From the NCBI GenBank assembly GCA_035515055.1, contig DATJBV010000036.1:1-64000 (forward strand): DNA of 64,000 nt. The letters run 5' to 3'. This DNA is from Pollutimonas sp035515055 (GTDB lineage Bacteria; Pseudomonadota; Gammaproteobacteria; Burkholderiales; Burkholderiaceae_B). The translations under genes and the position numbers were made by a program. Positions within the stretch are counted from its first letter, which is position 1. Each line of letters begins with the position of its first letter. The notes under the pieces are model-generated. The model had not been told where the DNA came from and did not search any database. It saw only the letters and a list, made by a program, of their open reading frames with translations. Shown one piece after another: positions 1 to 8,369 of this stretch.

Positions 1-1567
1 CCTTAAGCTCCTTAAGCTCTGTTTCGAGTTCCGCTTTCTTCCCATCTTTTGTGAGTTCTGCAAGGGCGGCTGTTTCCTTGGCCTGAGTGTCGACCATTGA
101 GGCTACCGCGACATCGACTGCATTCCAATCCACAGGAGGAAGTCCGTCTAATATTTCGATTGCCGTAATGGCGAGCAGCCTTGCTAATACGGATTCGTAC
201 AAGGCCTTGCCGACTGTCGGATCGACCTTTAGGAAATCGATGTCTAAATCCCATTTGTCACGCGCTGGTAGCGACGGAAGAGTGGCCACAGCGTCCCGGT
301 AGTCCTTTTCGGCTTTAGCGGCTGCCGCTTCCAGCCCGCTCTTCACGAATGTTTCAAAACCAGCCAGCCTTTTTTTTGCGTTGTCATCTAAGGGCTGGTG
401 GCATAGCACGCACAGATCGTCGACATCCGCAGCAGGAAAGGTTTTTCCCGGATAAGCTGCTTCTTCAGAATACCTTCGGGCCTCATCCCACATGAGACGC
501 CAGGACACACTGCCGATGCCTTCAAGCGCCGAGCCTGCGAAAACCTTTGCGGCGTCTTCCGAGGCCGCTTTCCGTTTGGTGGCTGCGGCCTGCTTTAAGT
601 TAAGAAGGTTAGCAGCTTGCGCGTCCGATACCGAAAACTTGAGGGCCTCGTACGACTGGACGAAAAGAGAGAGAGTCCGTTTTTCGAGTTCGAGCTGCTT
701 GGTCCGTGCCGTTGTGTCGTGCTGCCTCAGGGATTTTTCGATGCTATGGCGGTGCTCTAAGTCTTCAGTACTCCAAACGCAGGCGGCGTCGAGGTCCTCG
801 ACCTTAGTCGTCCCTCGAAGTTGGGAGACAAAGATGGCTGCCTTCGTTAGCGCGTGCTCTGTAGGTACTGTCGGGAAAGCTTTGGGCAACGCCAATTTGC
901 GGTTGGCCAACTCAGCGGCTACCGCGTCACATGTCTGTATGAGCGCCGAAAGGAATCGCATCCGCCTCGGCTCATACGAGGCGAGGTTCTTCGAATCGAC
1001 GTACGATTCAGCTGCCGTGCTGTCAAAGATGTGGACAGATCTAAGTTGTACGATGCCGTCCGGTTCGGCGTTCCATTCGAAAGTCTTCGAATCGGCTCCA
1101 GTTTCCACTGTCACCTCGCAAGCCGGACTAACCTTGGCGGCACCAAATACATTCGGAAGCAGGTCTAGTTTATGGCGGGCACCGCATGTATGTTTCAGTA
1201 GCCTTGCGTATCCAGATTTTCCGGACCCGTTCATACCGAAAACAACCGACAGGTTGACGGAACCGAAATCGAGGCAGGCATTTTCCCGGATAGCGTTCAC
1301 GCCGACCACCTGGCTCAGCTTCCGGAGCCTAAAGGGGGGCGTGCCTGTGGCACTCCCAAAAATCCCATGCGGCATCGTTTCGAAAACAGCCTCGCCGCCA
1401 TTTGCTTCTACAACGCAAAGGTCGACTAAATCACGGACGGTTTCGGCGGCTGGCATTCGTCTCGCGGTTGCCAGCCGACCAGCAGCAGTCTGCATCCATT
1501 TTGGTCTCTCGGTGAACCATTCAGCGAAAATGTCTCTGGGATTTTCTTCGCCTGACTGAATTTCCAT
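1..1567 (-). CDS. AAA-family ATPase with CxxC pair, 3' end cut off by window
   Basis: The minus frame is open from an ATG at 1567 to the window edge, giving about 522 residues without a stop. A P-loop GMNGSGKS lies at residues 111-118, preceded by a hydrophobic strand, as in RecF/SMC-like ATPases. The middle is rich in Lys, Glu and Ala, consistent with coiled coil, and holds CVLCHQPL at 386-393. That CxxC pair resembles the zinc-hook or zinc-finger motifs of the Rad50-like and AAA_13 (PrrC/RloC-related) families. The Walker B and signature motifs should lie beyond the edge. Known relatives often act in phage defence or DNA repair, but the partner genes are outside the window, so the role is inferred only. 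A GGAA sequence precedes the start. A 355-residue plus-strand reading frame over the same DNA is treated as a shadow. Confidence 0.75.
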   Translation of the reverse strand, partial: MEIQSGEENPRDIFAEWFTERPKWMQTAAGRLATARRMPAAETVRDLVDLCVVEANGGEAVFETMPHGIFGSATGTPPFRLRKLSQVVGVNAIRENACLDFGSVNLSVVFGMNGSGKSGYARLLKHTCGARHKLDLLPNVFGAAKVSPACEVTVETGADSKTFEWNAEPDGIVQLRSVHIFDSTAAESYVDSKNLASYEPRRMRFLSALIQTCDAVAAELANRKLALPKAFPTVPTEHALTKAAIFVSQLRGTTKVEDLDAACVWSTEDLEHRHSIEKSLRQHDTTARTKQLELEKRTLSLFVQSYEALKFSVSDAQAANLLNLKQAAATKRKAASEDAAKVFAGSALEGIGSVSWRLMWDEARRYSEEAAYPGKTFPAADVDDLCVLCHQPLDDNAKKRLAGFETFVKSGLEAAAAKAEKDYRDAVATLPSLPARDKWDLDIDFLKVDPTVGKALYESVLARLLAITAIEILDGLPPVDWNAVDVAVASMVDTQAKETAALAELTKDGKKAELETELKELK

Positions 1568-1761
1568 CACGTTATTCCGGGAAATATTGTTAATTGATTG
1601 TATGGACAGTCCAGCCGTTCAAAAAACCGAATCTGTCCGATTATTGGCCTGAGCGCATCGGAAAATTCCGCGGCCTGTAATCCATTCTGTCGTATTCAAC
1701 GGCACCCTCTTAGGGTCAGACTCTTCTGCCCGTATGCCCGCCCTTCGTTTTTGACAATACC

Positions 1762-2250
1762 TCAACTCCCGCACCGCCCTTCAACGGCCAAATTAACTTC
1801 AGGCTTCGATATGACCCGTCGGCCTTCGTCTTCCGACACGTTCTCAACACCGGCGCCGCCTACGAATACGCCCATCTTTATAAATTGGCGCACGAAGTAA
1901 TTTTTACCCGTGTCTGTATTCAGAAGAAGATCGTTAGACCCGAATTCTGACTCGGTGGATATCTTGTGGGATTGATCGCCGCCGACTTGGGTGTAAAAGA
2001 ACACCCTGTCCGCCGTCTCTCCCAGGCATTTTCCATCGACGTAGATATCTTTTTTCAGAGCTTTGCCAACGAAGCTATCCCGGTAAATGTACAGCCCAGA
2101 CTTCCCCTCCCCCGGAGGCGCGAAGGATTTTGCTTTCGAATTGCTGTCCGCGGGCGCCATGGGCACTCCCGCACATCCTGTCACTATGACTACGCAGGCT
2201 GCAGCGGCCATAAGCTTCAATAAACTTCTGATATTTTGGGTCATCTTCAT
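1762..2250 (-). CDS. DUF2846-type lipoprotein
   Basis: Small exported protein of about 162 residues. The N-terminus has positive charges, a hydrophobic stretch and a lipobox ending VTGC (Cys at about residue 26), so it should be lipid-anchored after signal peptidase II cleavage. The remainder (SGLYIYRD, then a short KDIYVDGK segment and a C-terminal VGGAGVENVS region) matches my recollection of the DUF2846 family, whose function is unknown. The reading frame extends upstream to 2346, but that part lacks a signal peptide; three in-frame ATGs at 2259, 2250 and 2244 are candidates and none has a clear ribosome binding site. It lies between the edge ATPase and the ABC transporter, on the same strand as both. 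Confidence 0.6.
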   Translation of the reverse strand: MKMTQNIRSLLKLMAAAACVVIVTGCAGVPMAPADSNSKAKSFAPPGEGKSGLYIYRDSFVGKALKKDIYVDGKCLGETADRVFFYTQVGGDQSHKISTESEFGSNDLLLNTDTGKNYFVRQFIKMGVFVGGAGVENVSEDEGRRVISKPEVNLAVEGRCGS

Positions 2251-2342
2251 GGGGTGCATATACCGAGTAAAGGGAGGCGTAGCGCGCTCATTCGCAAACG
2301 CGATAGCTAGAAACCAAATGTATCCTTGCGATACACATAGTT

Positions 2343-3209
2343 TCATACATGCTCAGAATTGTCCATGACACCGCTATTTTTCCCGGCCGGACTGCGTCCT
2401 CGCAGCCACTGCAAAGTCAACAACAACGAGGTCGAAAATAGAATCAAGATGGTTGCCACGGCGGCAATGATGGGACTGATGTTTTCCTTTATACCGGTGA
2501 ACATCTGGCGCGGTAGCGTCACTTGCTCCGGTCCCGCAAGGAACAGCGTGGTGATCACTTCATCGAATGAGGTAATAAAGGCAAACAGTGCTCCGGCAAT
2601 CACCCCGGGCGCAATAATCGGCAAGGTAACCGTAAAGAACGCTCGTAGGGGACTGGCGCCCAGGCTATAGGCGGCGCGCACCAGGTTCTGGTCAAAGCCC
2701 TGCAAGGTGGCGGTGACTGTGGTCACCACAAACGGCGAGCCCAAGGCGGCATGGGTCAAGATGAGACCGGTGTAGCTGCTGGTAAGGCCGTAGGGCGCAA
2801 AGAACAAATAAATGCCCACGCCCACGACCACCAACGGAACGATCATGGGCGAGATAAGCACCGCCATCAGCAGGCTTTTCCCCAGAAAATTGATACGCTG
2901 CAAACCCATTGCCGCCATGGTGCCCAGCACGGTGGCCAACAGCGTCGCCATGGGTGCCACAATAAAGCTGTTCCGGGTGGCGCGCATCCAGTCATCCGAC
3001 TGGAACAGCGCCTCGTACCATCTCAGGGAAAAGCCCGGCATGGGATACAGTAATAGCGTGCCCTCGCTGAACGAGAGCGGCATGATCACCAATATGGGCA
3101 GGACCAGGAAAACCAGGGTCGCGAAACATAGCCATCGGTGGCTGTAATGCCACGCGCGTTCCATGGCGGACATATAAGGCGGAAATTTGCTGGTGCGTGC
3201 TGTGGTCAT
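2343..3209 (-). CDS. potC: ABC transporter permease, PotC-like
   Basis: Inner-membrane permease of 288 residues of the spermidine/putrescine (PotC) type, about six membrane segments. The cytoplasmic EAA loop is visible as AAYSLGASPLRAFFTVTLP followed by a hydrophobic segment, the site that contacts the ATPase. It is the last gene of a minus-strand operon (ATPase, binding protein, PotB-like permease, PotC-like permease) and starts 3 bases after the PotB-like gene ends. The substrate is probably a polyamine or a related amine or omega-amino acid, judged from the family and from the neighbouring GABA/glutarate genes; the sequence alone does not fix it. Confidence 0.85.
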   Translation of the reverse strand: MTTARTSKFPPYMSAMERAWHYSHRWLCFATLVFLVLPILVIMPLSFSEGTLLLYPMPGFSLRWYEALFQSDDWMRATRNSFIVAPMATLLATVLGTMAAMGLQRINFLGKSLLMAVLISPMIVPLVVVGVGIYLFFAPYGLTSSYTGLILTHAALGSPFVVTTVTATLQGFDQNLVRAAYSLGASPLRAFFTVTLPIIAPGVIAGALFAFITSFDEVITTLFLAGPEQVTLPRQMFTGIKENISPIIAAVATILILFSTSLLLTLQWLRGRSPAGKNSGVMDNSEHV

Positions 3210-3212
3210 AAT

Positions 3213-4463
3213 TTAGCCCAGTCCAAGTTCGCGCCCTGCCAGGCGCCGATACAATGAATACAGTAGCAGCGTCCCCGTCAGTAGCAGGAAACCCAGGGCG
3301 CTGGCCATACCCCAGTTGATGGTCTGATTGGTAAAGTAGGCGACGTAATAGCTGATCATCTGGTCATTCGCGCCGCCCAGCAGGGCCGGCGTAATGTAAT
3401 AGCCCACAGAAACTATAAATACCAATAGCGCGCCCGCCGCGACACCGGGATACGTCTGCGGAACATAAACGCGCCAGAATGCGGCAAAAGGATGGCTGCC
3501 CAATGAAATGGCCGCCCGCTGGTAGGTGCCCGGTATGGATTGCATTACGCTATAAATGGGCAAGACCATAAAAGGCAGCAGTATGTGCACCATGGCGATG
3601 TATACGCCCAGCCGGTTGAACAGCAAATCGACCGGGGCGTCCGTTGCGCCTATGCCCATCAACGCTTTGTTGACCAACCCCTGGCGCTGCAATAACACCA
3701 CCCAGGCGGCAATACGCACCAGCACCGACGTCCAAAAAGGGATCAGCACGCATATCATGACCAGGTTGGCGCGACTCTTGGGGAGTTGGCTCATCCAGTA
3801 CGCCAACGGAAATCCCAGAACCAGGCATACCAAAGTGACGACAGCGCTAATGAGGAACGTACGGCCGAATATCGTGCGGAATGCGGATGTGTCGGGTGGT
3901 GCCTGAACAATCGAGCGGTCGGTATCGCGCTTCAGGTCCATTGAAGCCAGAAGGTAATAATCGGACCAGGCGGTATTGTTGTTGCTGATTGCGCGCCAGT
4001 AGGCCGTATCACCCCACCGCTTATCTATGCCCAGTACGCGCTCGCGTTTGTCGGCATCGGTCAGACGGTCTTCGCCATCGAGGGGCAGCCGACGTATAGT
4101 CTTGAAGATCAGTGTCCGATAACCGCTGATTTCATAATTCAACCGTCGTGCCAGAACGCCGCTTGCGTTGTCGTTTTTCGCGGCTTGTAGGTCGTGGATC
4201 AGGGCGGCGTAGCTTGCAGCGTCCGGCGCCTGCTGTCCATCCCAGCTCTCCAGGGTCGCGAGTGTGGTGGGCAGATGCTGTATGACTTCGGTGTTTTCTA
4301 TCGACCGAAACAGCAACGCCCCGGTGGGTACTACAAACACAATCAACAGGAACAGAGCCAGTGGCGCCGTTAACAATAGAGCGCGCCATTTACGCCTTCG
4401 GTCGTTGGACGCGATGGCCTTTTTTATTGCCATGGCCGGGTTGCCTGCAATTGCTTCTGTCAT
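3213..4463 (-). CDS. potB: ABC transporter permease, PotB-like, with large extra-cytoplasmic insertion
   Basis: Permease of 416 residues, longer than classical PotB (about 280). A first membrane segment at residues 30-52 is followed by about 150 mostly polar residues (to about 200), then the usual five-helix permease core with an EAA loop reading AAISLGSHPFAAFWRVYVP. The polar insertion should face the periplasm. Such extended PotB-like proteins are known in proteobacterial polyamine/opine-type systems. ATG start at 4463. The gene is separated from the upstream binding-protein gene by 74 bases containing a strong hairpin. Confidence 0.85.
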   Translation of the reverse strand: MTEAIAGNPAMAIKKAIASNDRRRKWRALLLTAPLALFLLIVFVVPTGALLFRSIENTEVIQHLPTTLATLESWDGQQAPDAASYAALIHDLQAAKNDNASGVLARRLNYEISGYRTLIFKTIRRLPLDGEDRLTDADKRERVLGIDKRWGDTAYWRAISNNNTAWSDYYLLASMDLKRDTDRSIVQAPPDTSAFRTIFGRTFLISAVVTLVCLVLGFPLAYWMSQLPKSRANLVMICVLIPFWTSVLVRIAAWVVLLQRQGLVNKALMGIGATDAPVDLLFNRLGVYIAMVHILLPFMVLPIYSVMQSIPGTYQRAAISLGSHPFAAFWRVYVPQTYPGVAAGALLVFIVSVGYYITPALLGGANDQMISYYVAYFTNQTINWGMASALGFLLLTGTLLLYSLYRRLAGRELGLG

Positions 4464-4477
4464 GGTGTGATGCCGTC

Positions 4478-4515
4478 AAAAAGTCGACGTATTCCTGTGA
4501 AGACAGGAATACGTC
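4478..4515 (-). terminator. Intercistronic hairpin after binding-protein gene
   Basis: A perfect 13-bp stem (4486-4498 pairing with 4503-4515) closes a GAAG loop. On the minus strand it is followed within a few bases by five T (4482-4478). It sits between the solute-binding protein gene and the permease genes. The placement fits a partial terminator or mRNA-stabilising stem that lets the binding protein be made in excess over the permeases, as known for several binding-protein operons. Confidence 0.7.
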
Positions 4516-4537
4516 AGCAAGAGGGAACTGGCTTTGC

Positions 4538-5584
4538 TTAGCGGGTAGACCAGGATGAAAAGCGCTGATCAAGTTCTTCGCCGTGATCGGCCCAGTACTC
4601 GTAGCTCGAAAGCAAGGCATTTTTCATGTTGTCAGGCGCGCTGGGCATATTGGCAACAATTGCCGGGTTGAGCTCCGCGATTGCCGCCTTGGCGATGGGG
4701 CCATAGGCAATGGCTTGCGAATGTGCAACCTGCGCGGGCACTGAAGCCGCGTATTTGATGTATTGGTAGGCAAGTTCCTTATTGGGGGTGCCCACTGGAA
4801 TCACCCAGTAGTCCAGATCGTAGATGCTTTCATTCCATACCACGGCCAGTGGCTGACCCTCTTTGTGTGCGGCATCAATGCGGCCGTTGTACGCGGTGGA
4901 CATGACGACGTCGCCCGCCGCCAGCATCTGTACGGGCTGGGCGCCCGCTTCCCACCACTGGATATGCGGCTTGAGTTCGTCCAGTTTGGCATAGGCCCGG
5001 TCTATTCCTGCGGGGGTATTCAACGTGCTGTACACATCGGACGGCGCTACGCCATCGGCCATGAGCGCAAATTCCAGGTTGTAGCGCGCGCCTTTGCGCA
5101 TGCCTCGTTTACCGGGGAATTTTTTAACGTCCCAGAAGTCGGCCCAACCGTTGGGGGCGCTTTTGAGGTTTTTTGTGTTGTAGGCCAAGGCGGTGGACCA
5201 GACGAACGTACCGACGCCGCAGTCGTGCACGGCCTCGGGTATGAAGTCGGCTTTATTTCCTATTTTCGACCAGTCCATGGTTTCAAACAAACCCTCGCCG
5301 CAACCACGACTTAAATCGGCGGTTTCTACTTCGACTACGTCCCAGACCACGTTCTTGGTTTCGACCATGGCTTTGACTTTGGCCAACTCCCCGTTGTAGG
5401 CCACACTGATGATTTTTTTGCCCGATTGCTTTTGCAGCGGCGCCACAAAGGCTTTTTGCTGGGCTTCGCCGGCGGCGCCCCCAAAGTTGACGATAGTCAG
5501 GTCGCGTGCCATGGCGCTGCCTGCGGTTGCCAGGGAAAGGCAGGCAGCCAGGCCAAGCGCATAAGAAAATTTATACGTTTTCAT
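4538..5584 (-). CDS. potD: Periplasmic solute-binding protein, PotD/PotF-like
   Basis: Secreted binding protein of 348 residues, usual length for the family. A Sec signal peptide (positive KTYK, hydrophobic core, AMA cleavage site near residue 26) leads into the family-typical LTIVNFGG start of the mature protein. Later segments such as FVWSTALAYNTKNL and the QPVQMLAAGDVVMSTAYNGR stretch are typical of spermidine/putrescine-type binding proteins. It should capture the ligand in the periplasm for the adjacent permeases. ATG at 5584 has TTGGAG upstream. The ligand cannot be deduced with confidence; polyamine, GABA or 5-aminovalerate are reasonable candidates. Confidence 0.85.
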   Translation of the reverse strand: MKTYKFSYALGLAACLSLATAGSAMARDLTIVNFGGAAGEAQQKAFVAPLQKQSGKKIISVAYNGELAKVKAMVETKNVVWDVVEVETADLSRGCGEGLFETMDWSKIGNKADFIPEAVHDCGVGTFVWSTALAYNTKNLKSAPNGWADFWDVKKFPGKRGMRKGARYNLEFALMADGVAPSDVYSTLNTPAGIDRAYAKLDELKPHIQWWEAGAQPVQMLAAGDVVMSTAYNGRIDAAHKEGQPLAVVWNESIYDLDYWVIPVGTPNKELAYQYIKYAASVPAQVAHSQAIAYGPIAKAAIAELNPAIVANMPSAPDNMKNALLSSYEYWADHGEELDQRFSSWSTR

Positions 5585-5636
5585 TGTGAGTCTCCAAGTA
5601 GATTTTATTGTGGTGTGTGAAAAGCGGATTTCAGAT

Positions 5637-6734
5637 TCAGGGCCGGAATGCCCTGACGTGTTCGGGTGCGGCCTGCAGAAGTACCTCCCTGCCGCTTTGG
5701 ATGGAAATGATGGCGTCGCTGTCGGTCAAGGGCAGTTTTACAAACACTGGCGCTTCGGAGCCATTGCGGCAACGCAGGCGTACGTGATCGCCGAAGTACA
5801 CCCTGTCCAGTGCTTGCAGGCGGATGACATTAGGGCTGCTGCCATCAGTCACCAATCGCAGCCGCTCCGGTCGTATGGCAACAATACAGGGCTGCCCTGC
5901 CGGCAGTTGCTCTATATTGGACGCTGCAACCACAGCCCCATTCGATAAGGTGGCAGTGCACATACGGTCCGTGGTGGCGGTGATGGTGGCTGAAAAATGA
6001 TTGCAGTCGCCCACAAAGCCGGATACAAAACGATTCTCTGGATTTTCGTAAAGCATGTCGACCGTGGACACCTGCTGGATGATGCCCTTGTCGAATACAG
6101 CCACCCGGTCGGACATGGTCAGGGCTTCGCTTTGGTCGTGTGTCACATACACAAAGGTGATTCCCAGCGATTTATGCAAGGCTTTCAGTTCCAATTGCAT
6201 ATGTTCGCGCAGCTGCTTATCTAGTGCGCCCAGTGGCTCGTCCATAAGAACCAACTTGGGCTTGAATACAAGAGCCCTGGCCAAGGCGACCCGCTGCTGC
6301 TGTCCTCCGGATAACTGCGCGGGGTGCCGCGAGCCAAAGCCTTCCATTTGCACCATGGCCAATGCGTCGTGGATGCTTTGCTTGCGCTGAGCCGCCGGAA
6401 TCTTCCTCACCCTCAGGGGATACTCCAGGTTTTTCTCCACCGTCATATGGGGAAACAAGGCATAGTTTTGGAACACCATGCCAATGTTCCGCTTGTGTGG
6501 CGGCACATCGTTGAGGCTGGCGCCATCCAACGTAATACGACCTGCAGTGGGATGCTCGAAACCGGCCAACATCATCAGGCAAGTTGTTTTGCCCGACCCG
6601 GAGGGCCCAAGCAGGGAAAGGAACTCACCGTGATGGATATCCAGATTCAGATCTTTTACGACAAGCGACTCGCCGTCATAGGACTTTTGCACGCGTTCAA
6701 AACGAACAAGAGGATCCGGAGTGTGTTGCGCCAT
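5637..6734 (-). CDS. potA: ABC transporter ATP-binding protein, PotA-like
   Basis: Cytoplasmic ATPase of 365 residues that energises the transporter. Walker A GPSGSGKTT at 43-51, signature LSGGQQQR at 141-148, Walker B LVLMDEPLGALD at 161-172 and the switch histidine in THDQSEAL follow in the expected order. The C-terminal 100 residues look like the TOBE domain of the PotA/MalK group. It is the first gene of the operon and is divergent from the MocR-type regulator, sharing a 131-base promoter region that carries an inverted repeat near this gene. Confidence 0.9.
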   Translation of the reverse strand: MAQHTPDPLVRFERVQKSYDGESLVVKDLNLDIHHGEFLSLLGPSGSGKTTCLMMLAGFEHPTAGRITLDGASLNDVPPHKRNIGMVFQNYALFPHMTVEKNLEYPLRVRKIPAAQRKQSIHDALAMVQMEGFGSRHPAQLSGGQQQRVALARALVFKPKLVLMDEPLGALDKQLREHMQLELKALHKSLGITFVYVTHDQSEALTMSDRVAVFDKGIIQQVSTVDMLYENPENRFVSGFVGDCNHFSATITATTDRMCTATLSNGAVVAASNIEQLPAGQPCIVAIRPERLRLVTDGSSPNVIRLQALDRVYFGDHVRLRCRNGSEAPVFVKLPLTDSDAIISIQSGREVLLQAAPEHVRAFRP

Positions 6735-6755
6735 GCCGTGTCTGTCCTTTTATAC

Positions 6756-6775
6756 TTGTGTAATGATTCACACAA
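6756..6775. promoter_or_regulatory. Inverted repeat in the transporter/MocR divergent promoter
   Basis: TTGTGT-N8-ACACAA at 6756-6761 and 6770-6775. It lies 21 bases upstream of the ATPase start codon and in the only control region shared with the divergent regulator. It is a reasonable operator for the MocR-type protein or another dimeric regulator; no consensus was recognised. Confidence 0.4.
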
Positions 6776-6865
6776 CGGGCTATGCAAGATTGCTTGTTTT
6801 TCTCAATATAACGAGAACGTGGTTTACAAGAAAGAGCCATTTTTATAAATATCACGGGGCCAATT

Positions 6866-8359
6866 TTGACATCTATCGCGCTGGCGGAGTGGTTGCAGCT
6901 GTGGCTGGACACTGATTCTGATCAACCCGCTTACCATCAGCTCTACCTTTTATTCCGCAAGGCCATCCTGACAGGCAAGCTGCCCCCCGATAGCCGCCTT
7001 CCCGCATCCCGTCTATTGGCCAAGGATTTGGGTATTGCCCGCAATACGATTATTCAGGTCTATGAGCAGTTGGCGCTGGAAGGCTATGTGCATGCCACCA
7101 CGGGTAAAGGCACATTTGTCGCCGATGTCAGCCAGGATTCTATCGAGGACGGCCCCGCCGGTGAAACCGCGGCATCGCCGAATGTCGCGCCGTACCCCTC
7201 GCTGTCGCAGCGTGGCGTCCGCCTGGTGCACAGGTTGGGGTTTTCCAACCGCCAGCAGGGTGCCTTCATGTCGGGGGTCCCCGATATTTCTGAATTTCCG
7301 TTTAAAACCTGGCAACGGATCCAGAACAAGCGCTGGCGCAATCAACCCGAAGACTTGCTGGGCTATGCGCCAGCGGGCGGCTACGAGCCCCTCAGGCACG
7401 CGATATCCGCTTATGTAAATAGCGCCCGCTCCGTCAATAGCTCTGCTCGCCAGGTGATCATCACCACCGGCATCCATCAGGGAGTTGATGTCATCACCCG
7501 TTTGCTGACCGAACCTGGCGATCTGGTATGGATAGAAGAGCCTTCTTATTGGGGCTTGCGCAATCTATTGTTGTCTTCGGGATTGCGGGTCAAGGGCATT
7601 GCGGTGGATGCCGAAGGACTGAATCCTGATCCCCAACAAATGAAGCATCCGCCCAAGCTCATCGTCATTACACCGTCACATCAATACCCGCTCGGTATGG
7701 TAATGAGCTTGAGCCGGCGTCGCATGCTTCTGGAATATGCCCATCAGCACGGATGCTGGATCGTCGAAGACGACTACGACAGCGAGTTTCGATTTGGCAG
7801 TCGGCCGCTACAGTCGCTGCAAGGGCTCGACGAATGGGGACGCGTGCTTTATGCGGGCAGCTTCAGCAAAATGATGTATCCGGGCCTGCGTACCGGCTAT
7901 CTGGTGGTGCCTGTCCCATTGGCTGACCACTTTGCCAACGCCGTGGCGGAACTCTATCGGGAGGGCCGGCTGATGACACAGGCGAATCTGGCCGAATTCC
8001 TTGCTGAGGGTTACCTCAGTTCGCATGTCAGGAGGGTCCGGAATTTGTATGCAAGCCGGCGCCAATGCCTTATCCATGCCATACAGCGCCGCTACGGCAA
8101 TAGTCTGGAAATCATCGGCGACGATGCAGGCTTGCATCTGGTGCTGGGGCTGCCTGACGGCGTAGACGACATGGCAATCGCCCACATGGCGCTACAGCGC
8201 GGCATTATTGTGCGGCCGTTAAGTGATTATTACTTGGATGGCAGGCAAGCCAAAAAGGGCTTGCTACTGGGCTTTGGCTGCGTGTCCGAAGAACAGATCA
8301 ATGCGGCATTCCCGACTCTGGGCGAAGTCATCGATGCCGCATTGGCCAAGATCAGTTGA
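6866..8359 (+). CDS. MocR-type transcriptional regulator (GntR HTH plus aminotransferase-like domain)
   Basis: Protein of 497 residues. The N-terminal 15-80 region is a GntR-type winged helix (AYHQLYLLFRKAILTG, then RLPASRLLAKDLGIARNTI). From about 130 to the end it is a fold-type I aminotransferase-like domain with the NIVTGIHQG-like region and the PLP-lysine motif GSFSKMMYPGLRTGYL. This is the architecture of GabR, PdxR and TauR, PLP-dependent regulators that sense amino compounds or vitamin B6. The start is probably TTG at 6866, with GGGG about 8 bases upstream and no better ATG. Being divergent from the transporter operon and next to gabT suggests it controls one or both. Confidence 0.85.
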   Translation: MTSIALAEWLQLWLDTDSDQPAYHQLYLLFRKAILTGKLPPDSRLPASRLLAKDLGIARNTIIQVYEQLALEGYVHATTGKGTFVADVSQDSIEDGPAGETAASPNVAPYPSLSQRGVRLVHRLGFSNRQQGAFMSGVPDISEFPFKTWQRIQNKRWRNQPEDLLGYAPAGGYEPLRHAISAYVNSARSVNSSARQVIITTGIHQGVDVITRLLTEPGDLVWIEEPSYWGLRNLLLSSGLRVKGIAVDAEGLNPDPQQMKHPPKLIVITPSHQYPLGMVMSLSRRRMLLEYAHQHGCWIVEDDYDSEFRFGSRPLQSLQGLDEWGRVLYAGSFSKMMYPGLRTGYLVVPVPLADHFANAVAELYREGRLMTQANLAEFLAEGYLSSHVRRVRNLYASRRQCLIHAIQRRYGNSLEIIGDDAGLHLVLGLPDGVDDMAIAHMALQRGIIVRPLSDYYLDGRQAKKGLLLGFGCVSEEQINAAFPTLGEVIDAALAKIS

Positions 8360-8369
8360 ATCTGCTGAT

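Noticed and set aside
492..1559. Plus-strand reading frame of 355 codons opposite the edge ATPase
   Set aside because: The opposite strand has a Walker A motif and a coherent ATPase; this frame has Ser/Arg-rich low-information sequence and no domain, typical of an antisense shadow.
1598..1900. Plus-strand reading frame of 100 codons between the ATPase and DUF2846 gene
   Set aside because: Overlaps the DUF2846 gene and is Pro/Ser/Arg-rich with no domain; probably noise in the promoter gap.
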